A DNA stretch of 64,000 bases from Ophthalmolycus amberensis. Its lineage: Eukaryota; Chordata; Actinopteri; Perciformes; Zoarcidae. The first letter of the stretch is position 1. Every line of letters begins with the position of its first letter. The DNA lies in assembly GCA_024529925.1 (NCBI GenBank), contig JAFEUB010001050.1, forward strand, positions 966,001 through 1,030,000. The letters run 5' to 3'. The notes below the pieces were generated by a model, which had not been told where the DNA came from, did not search any database, and saw only the letters and a list, made by a program, of their open reading frames with translations. Below, in pieces: positions 25,701 through 34,600 of the stretch. Position numbers and translations under genes: made by a program.

Positions 25701-28700
25701 CGGCCCCCGTGCTTCTGAAAGCCCATGTCGCAGCCACAGTCTCAGTTTTTCTGTCATGTTGTTTCTCCACCACCCCCTCCCTGTAGAACCGAGCAGGGAT
25801 GAAAAGGCTGAATATCATAATTGTAGCCGAAGGGGCAATTGATCGTAGCAACAGGCCCATTACCACTGACAATATCAAGGATGTAAGTACAGAGCTGTGT
25901 GTAAAAAAAACAAAAAAGTGTGGCAACTGCCCGCTTGGACTGCCTCCTGTGTGACCTCTACTACTGTACTGCTGCCCTGGTGTGGCTTTGACTCTGTCGC
26001 TGTGTTTCTGGAGTGCTCTGTCAGACACACCTGCTAGTTTGGTAAGATGGCTGTCACCATACTACTACTACTGCTGCGGATAGCCTCACTAAACCTCACA
26101 CATTTGTGAAGTCAATATGTCTTTTTTCATTAGATATGTTTTGTACTGTAGATTAGCTCGCACTAACCGTTCTTTGTTTGAAGGCGAACATTTTCGAGCA
26201 TTTTTTGTTTTCTTGTACAGCACCTGACTGTCCCCATTATATTGAGCACCCTCCCGCATTTGGGATCTTCTGTTGTGCTCGGTATAAGCTAAGAGCTCCC
26301 ACGCAAACATGACTGAAAAATTAGAATGGCTTGCTTGTGCTTTGCTGTTTCCCCTTCTCTTCAGCTTTTCTACCGTGTTTGTGTTTCAGTGTGTGACGTG
26401 CCTGTTCCTGTAATTATGAATGTTTCACATTTGTTTCACAGCGTAGTCCTATTCTAGACAGCATTTCACATTTAGCCGTATTACTAATATGCATGAGATA
26501 CATTTGTATCACTTCACATGAGCCTTGTTACTATTTACAGTAGTATTTCTTGTTCGAGTAATACTAAAGTATTTTGCCACAGTATTTGCTAAAACCTGCA
26601 CACTGTATACTCTAGCTCGTCGTCAAATTCTTGGGCTTCGACACGCGAGTGACCATCCTGGGGCATGTGCAGAGAGGAGGGACCCCCTCTGCTTTTGACC
26701 GCATCCTGGTAGGTCTACCACTTTATGATCATCCAGTCATCATTTTAGTCATTTTTCATGTGCTGGTTGTAGCTTCTGACATATCAGGACTTGATGCTTT
26801 GCAAACTGAATATTATGAAGTTGTTATTATTAATAATATTTGGACTATTGGTGGAATAAAACATGCTTTCTAAATAGATCACCGTATGCTTTGGGAAGTT
26901 TTAACAGGAATATGTCATCTTCTGATATTTTATAGACTAATCATTAGTTTATTATACCAAGATTATAGAACCATACTATTTGTCAGATGGGATTAATCTG
27001 CCTTTATTTCATGACAATTTACATGGTAGCCCTTTTACAAGTTGTACTATTTTCTAATATAAGTTCTCTATGTGTGTGTCAACACTTTTACCCTATTGTA
27101 CATGTTTGCTGTTTGCTCTATTTGCGGTGTTTTGGTAGGAACAGTCCAGCTGCCAAGAGCAGTTCCTGTTTAATCCTGTGTGCGTCTGAGGAGACATAGC
27201 CCCAGGTTTTAGGTTAAGCACATTATCAGATTTATGGCTCAGCACATGTAGCACTGCATCACAAACAGCGAGGGACCAGTCTCGTCATGTTTACCACAAA
27301 CCCTGTAAAAAAGTGAGGCAGAGGAAAAGTTATGATGGAGAATTTTGTGTCCAGTGTGAAAAAAAAAGAAAAAAGAAATCACTGGATTTAGGGAAGAAGG
27401 TGTCGGTAAATAAACCATTATGTGTTTCCAGGAAAAACAGATTAGGTGTGATGAGACCTGTGTGTGTGTGTGTTTGCTCCCACAGGCCAGTCGGATGGGT
27501 GTGGAGGCCGTCCTTGCACTTCTGGAGACCACAGCTAACACGCCAGCCTGTGTGGTCTCTCTGTGTGGGAACCAGTCGGTGCGCCTGCCTCTGATGGAGT
27601 GTGTACAGATGGTAGGCACCGAAACCGGGCTGGAAACATATCACACGTTCAATACACACACACTCACACACTCGAGCACGTATTTACAAAAGTACGGAAG
27701 CTGAAGAGAGAGGGGAAGCTGCAAAGCAAACACAAACACTGGGAAATGACTCGGCCCGGACTCAGAGAGGCTGAGTCAAGGGGGACAGGTTGGAGGAGCA
27801 TGAAGTAATGATGCCAGCCCATTGGGCCTGAAGTGGCACTAATGTTCACAAGAGAGTTTTATTGTTTGAGAGGCAGTTGTGTCGGGTTAATGATTATCTG
27901 AAGCATTTGGCAGCGTTGGCGATGACTGCCCCGCTGGGTGGTGATGTAATAGCAACGCACAAAGAGGCTTTGATGCTGTGCTCGCACACCATGTTCAGGT
28001 TTAAACAGAACTAAAGGGAAGGCTTCTCTATTATTTTCAGATTTTGTGAAGTAGTTCAAGAAATGTGGGTCAATATACGTTTACATATGTTATGTGTTTT
28101 GAGCTGGAACAGATGATGACAGTTTTTCTTGTGTTCTGTCTCTTTAAGATAGAAATGAATGCCTACAGATATTTAATCTCAGCTGATTTAAAGGGCCTCT
28201 GCTTTTGTACACGGAGTACTCTGTATGAAATAGTACTGACTTCAGACAGTGAAAGTACTCCTCTCTTCCCTCAGACTCAAGAGGTCCAGAGGGCCATGGA
28301 TGGGAAGCGGTTTGAGGAGGCCGTTAAGCTCCGGGGCAGGTATGACTGACGGCCCGCTGGCACCACTCTGATACACCAAAGCCACCACTTCACTCAAGAT
28401 CACGACATTAGTTTGATGTTGCTTACTGTAGACAGGTGTAGTACGGAGAACATAAAGTGGGTCATGGTGCTACTTAGCAGACTTACAGTCTGTTGTTTAT
28501 ACACAGGGATACAGTCAACCCTCGTTAGAAATAGCGATGCAGAAATTTCAACCCCTCCGTATTTCAGCCTGTTTTGTGCATGCTCATGTAGGTGGTGCTG
28601 AAAATGTCCCACGCTGCTGTTTTAACAATATTGTTGCACATGTTTTACTGCAGGAGTTTTGAAAACAACCTGAAGACGTACAAACTGCTGGCTCATCGTA

Positions 28701-31522
28701 AACCAGAATCCGAACTGCCAGTTGTAAGTCACCTCCCGAAATCTCGACGGTGTCAGTCTTGTCAGCTCTGTTTTCCGAACACAAGTCAGACAATATATAC
28801 ACACACACACTGACACACACTGAGAAGGAGTTGCTTTATAATTCATTTTTTCACACGTACAGTAGCAGTCCCAAACCATGCCTGGAGTGCAGGTTGTTTT
28901 AAGAGAGTTGAATCGGCCTCCCCAAGCCACTGAGATGTTTCATTTTGTACATAATGACTCAGCTACTGCTGTCATGATGCGCTGTGCTGCTGCTATTCCT
29001 AGAGGTGTCCTTGGCAAAAAACCCATCTCATGCAATGATTATTCCTGTTTGGCCAAACAATGTGAGCATTTCTCTGACAACAGGTGCATCTAATAATGCT
29101 AGACATGCTGCTATCCACCAGATATGGCAATAAAGGCGACCAGCTAATAATATCAACCAGTTTTAACCTTCTTCTAGCTGTGTAGCCGATAGTTACTGTA
29201 CCATGCTTCACATGAGGCCCAGGTGACTCAGTGCTGGTCTGTCGTGCAGTGTTATCAAATGACACCTGGCTCCCCCGCTAAGGGATGACTAGTTCAGCCC
29301 TGCCAGGGGGGAGGACAGCTCAGACCGAAGATCAGTGAAGTGTAGCTGTGGAGCTCGCCTCAGGGCCCCCCCCCCCCCTGACCACTGTAGGCACAGCGTG
29401 GCGCCGGGACCAGGGCCGGAAACCTCTTATTGATTCACTCTGCAGAGCTTGATCAACTGTCCTCCAACAACAACAACTCTCTCTTTGTTTTTCGCGTGTG
29501 TGTTTTCTTTCCCTCAGAGCAACTTCAACGTGGCGGTGCTGAACGTCGGCGCCCCTTCAGCGGGCATGAATGCCGCCGTGCGCTCGGCCGTCAGGGTGGG
29601 CATCTCTGAGGGGCACAAGATGTTTGCCGTCAGCGATGGGTTTGAGGGGTTCTCCAAAGGACAGGTGGGTACTACATCACTGACACACTGGTGCGTGTGC
29701 TGTGCTGCTGCCTGCGTACACCACTTTGCAGTCTCACTCCTTCTGATTAAAAATCCCGCAGGGAAGTCATCACATTAAGGAGATTTAATGTTATGATCAA
29801 ATATTGTGTGTACTACTCATATTTTAATCAACAACTCGAAGAGCATTGGCGGAGAAAGTACACAATCACTGTTCGCTCCCTGACTGAATAATAATCAGGG
29901 AGAGCCAGCGGGGAATAATCTGTCCAGATTATTGTAAACCTATTTCCCACACCTCCTCTGGCCTGCTCAGTCAGAATCAATGCAATGCCACAATATATCG
30001 ATAGAGGGCAACCGACTACACAGACTGTAAAACACCTTTTAGTCAGTGGGATGATTCTCACCTGATCTAACTATAGAGGAAGTCGTAACTTTTGAATGAG
30101 GTAAAGACAGTAGATATGAGTCTTTAAGTGGAGCCAGGCTGTACTGTAATTTGAGACGCTGCTTTTATCCTCCGTGACCGGTAGAACTGGTTTCCCACTC
30201 CTCTCCCTTATCCTCCGCTGACCTTTTCCCGGTTAAAAGAAAAACATAAATCCTCCTTTAAAGAACAGCGTTCAGCAAACGACCTGATCATTTATCTTCA
30301 TTGAAATGTCCCCAATATCCCGCTTAGTTAAACATCCTGTGTGTGCCCTGGCCAGCTGAAATCAGGCTGCGCCGACTGACCCTAAGAAGATTAGACCAGC
30401 GGGAGTAATGGGTTTCTATACCTCAGCGCTCTGGGACTCTCTGCAACACACCTCTGTGTTTTCCCCGCTCCAGATCCTCTGTTGTATATGAGAGAGTGTA
30501 GCCAGGAGGAATGAACTCTCCTTCGAACAAGCCTCTGCACCGAGACCCCAGAACGACACATGATACAGGATAATACAGGAGGTTCTAGGTGTATTACGGT
30601 GTGTGGTAAACGGACCAACAACAATATGAAATAATCTTAGGCATAGATTGGAAATGCTGAAGGAAGGAAGGAAGTATTTCAAATGGGATGGAGTAAGATT
30701 CCCCTTGTTGGCTTGTCCCCTCAGATTAAGGAGGTTAAATGGGCTGATGTCGGAGGATGGACGGGACAAGGTGGCTCTCTGTTGGGAACCAAAAGGTAAA
30801 GGGCCACATTCACAGCTATGTATACCCTGGAACTGTTCAAATGTTTTTTACATGCACAGAAACTGTTCCTACCTCATAAAGAAACGAGGTTTGTTCTTTC
30901 CTTCCCTCCAGAACACTTCCTGCAAAGCACGTTGATAAAATTGCCGAGCAGATGCGAGAGCACAACATTAACGCTCTGCTAATTGTTGGTGGATTTGAGG
31001 TACGTCTAAAACTTTCTTTCCTTGTCCCTGCTAGCACAGTTTGCTCACGAGGCTACATTCTCATTTATACCTCTTAACTTTTTGAAAATGCAAGTTAGTA
31101 GCGCTAATGCTATCTTTCATAATCAGCAACATTACGAGCATGCTCACACACTTAAAGATGACAAAGTAACCGCTGAAGCGTTGCTAATGATATCGTCAGA
31201 TGTCCATGTGTACAGTATATATGACAGTGAACACTGATGTTGATCCTCTCCATCAGTCTTCTCCCTTTTTATGTCGGCGCATCACCATCTGGCTCCTTGC
31301 ATAGTGGTGTGCATAATCCTGCTTCTTTGAATTGTAGCATACAGCTGGTTCACTGATGTAACTGGTATATAAATAACATGATGATTTGGTTTTAATTGGA
31401 AACACAGAGCACCTGCTTTTTTTTTTTTCTCCAGCCATTTCACGCACTCCCGTTTAGATGCTCACCAGCTTTATTTTCCTGTGATATATGCAAGTAAATG
31501 AGTTTCATGTGTAGGAATGGGT

Positions 31523-31608
<86 letters not shown>

Positions 31609-34600
31609 TATGATGTTAGAGTGGTACCTGTCTGTTTCGCTGCTGTCCGTTGTGATAGACCTGGCTCCTCCCCTTGGCACCACCCACTTTTGTCTCCCCC
31701 CCCTCCCTTGTGGCAAGTTAGCACCTCTCATCCAGACCACCCTGCAAACCCCCCCCCCCCCCCCCCCCTTTCCACAAACACTAAAGCCCTTGGCTCTGCC
31801 CTGCAGGCCTTCCTGTCACTGCTGGAATTGTTAACGGCGCGCGGGAAATATGACGAGTTCTGCGTGCCCATGGTCATGGTCCCGGCCACCGTCTCCAACA
31901 ATGTGCCGGGCTCAGACCTCAGCATCGGCGCTGACACGGCTCTGAACGCCATCACCGCTGTAAGTGATGGGGCTGGCGACCAGAATGTCAAACTTGCTTT
32001 ACGCTCACGGTGAGAAAAGGAAGAAAAGGGAGAAAAGGGAGAAGTCGCTCACTCTAGTGGTTTTACCGGCCTGTCAGGGAAGTATTTGTGAACATCTGTT
32101 AACCCAAACAAAACAACAACAAAACACCACAGGCAGACGAGACAAATTGAGTCGCGTCTGTGCTGCGAGGCATGACTGGTAAAGGTAAAACCCCCCCCCC
32201 CCCCTTTCCCTATCAGGTGAGTAAGTGAGTGGCAACATGGAGGCATGCTGTGGGGTGCCCGTGTGTCGTGACCGGCCGCCATGTTTGCTCTGCCTGCCCG
32301 TCTGCGTGTTTATGTCCCATCCCCAGGATGACTGGTTAACAGCATGCAGGTTTGATGTTGTCTACTGAGCTCACGTACAGCTGCAGAGCACAAACGAACA
32401 CCTCGTAGTACAGAGCGCGCATCTGCTTGAAATGATAACGAAGCTGCCACACTAACTTTGTTCCGTACCAATGCGACATTAAAGAATGCTCTTGCTGTTT
32501 TGTTTAAAGCATCCTCAAATTGACATAAACATGACTGAAGCGCATATGTAGAGAGAATAACATCTCAGTGCCTGGAACCTTGCCACCATCTCCTTCATCC
32601 TCCTGTGTATGCAGACTCGACCGGTGCTTGTCTTGCCTGCGCAAAACCTTCTGAGCTGCCGGGACTCACAAACACACAGACCTCCGTCCCATCTTCCCCG
32701 GTCTTTCTTCCCTCTGCTCTATCTGCTCCACCACCTCCCTTTGACGATGCCCTTTCATTCTCTTCATGTTCCCATCTCCCCTTTCTTCTCCGTCTCTCTG
32801 TTCACACTTCCGTCCTCCCGTCCTCTCCGCCAAAGGGAAGCCATTGCCGCTATCACACGGAAAGAGCCGGAAATGGCAGGAGAGCGCTCTAGCAAACCGA
32901 GAGAGAGAGATTCCCCTCTCCCTCTCCCTCTCTCTCTCTCTCTCGCGCTCTCTCTCTCACGGTGGCCCGTCGTTCAAGCGGCTCTTAACACGTTTTCACA
33001 TGCTGCCGCTTCAGGCCTTTGAGAGTCTGCTGCAGCTGTACGAGGCTCGCACTACCCACGAGGACTTTTGCATCCCGATGTGTATGCTGCCCGCCACCAT
33101 AAGTAACAATGTGCCGGGCACAGACCTAAGTATCGGGGCAGACACGGCCCTCAATGCCATCGTGGAGGTAAGGCAGTCCAAACCGCCGCCGGCACAACTT
33201 TGACCGCTTTGTTCCCCATGCCAATGATGAAAATAACACATGATATCATGCATCCACTGCTTATATTCAACAAAACTGTCAGCCAACAGCAGTAAAGTGT
33301 TGCACGGGTATTGACCGCAGCTCTATAGATTGCTGTAGTCATTAACATGATGTAGTCATTGTTTTTTATCCCAACTCAAAGGTAACCCTGACTGTAGTTC
33401 TAACATCACACGTAAAGGATTAACTTGAACCCAAACACTTCCACTACATGTTAAAGGGGCACTCCACCGATTCTACACATCAAGTTGAGTTGTACTCGTC
33501 ATGAGGACTTTAAGTCAGCCTGTGAGTTGCTTCTAACAGAAAGACTGCATTACCACCTGCAGGTGTGAGTTTCTAGAGATGTGGGCATTTAGAAGGCAAG
33601 TTGCATTATGGGAAATGTAGGATCCAGTTTTTTTTGGAGCTTGACCACTAAGAGACTAGAAATCAGAATACCTCGGCCTCTGCTGCCACGATTTAAACCA
33701 TTCTTTCATTAAATCTGTCTCCTGTGAGGCCTCCACCTTGATGGACATGCAATACTAAATCACTGGGAAGCCCCTTTACCATTGCTGTAAGTGTGTCACA
33801 GTCACCTGATATCAATGATTAGCAGCATTAGACTAAGATGTCTTTCCCCTCTAAATATAATTCTAACCATGTGCTTGACATTTGAACTGTAAATGAGACG
33901 TGAAGTTTCCCGTCTGATTTGCTCTCATCCTGACGCAGGACTCCAGTCTAACTGGTGAAAGCCACATTTCAGCCTGAATCTGCCCGAATTGTTTAAATGT
34001 AGCAAGTTGACTCTTGTGCAGATTGAGAAATGAGCATGGCGGCGTTTATCTCCAGCATGTGGAATGTATTACTTGACCTGTAATCATGGCACTCCTGACC
34101 GTGAGTTTTAGACTCTTTGTTCTGCTAAACATGAAATATAACCAGAGTTGTCTCACATATCCCGTTTCATAACGCTGAGCTCGTAACAATCGCCTGCCGT
34201 GCACTGACTTGGTGAGCTTGTGTGTCAGACTTGCGACCGCATCAAGCAGTCGGCCAGCGGGACCAAGAGGCGCGTGTTCATCATCGAGACCATGGGAGGC
34301 TACTGCGGCTACCTGGCCAGCGTGGGAGGCCTGGCCGCCGGAGCCGACGCTGCCTACATATACGAGGAGCCCTTTGACATCAGAGACCTGCAGGTAACTC
34401 GGCCTCCGCTGTTTGAGTCTCCTCTTTGATTCCACAACTCACTTCGTCCACAAGAGGGCATTCGGACGGCCTCTGCGGTACAATGCCGTCTGCTGCTCGC
34501 TCACAATTCCCCGTGTGTACCCACAGGCCAACGTTGAGCATTTGACTGAGAAAATGAAGACCAGCATTCAAAGAGGACTGGTCCTCAGGTAACAACCATG

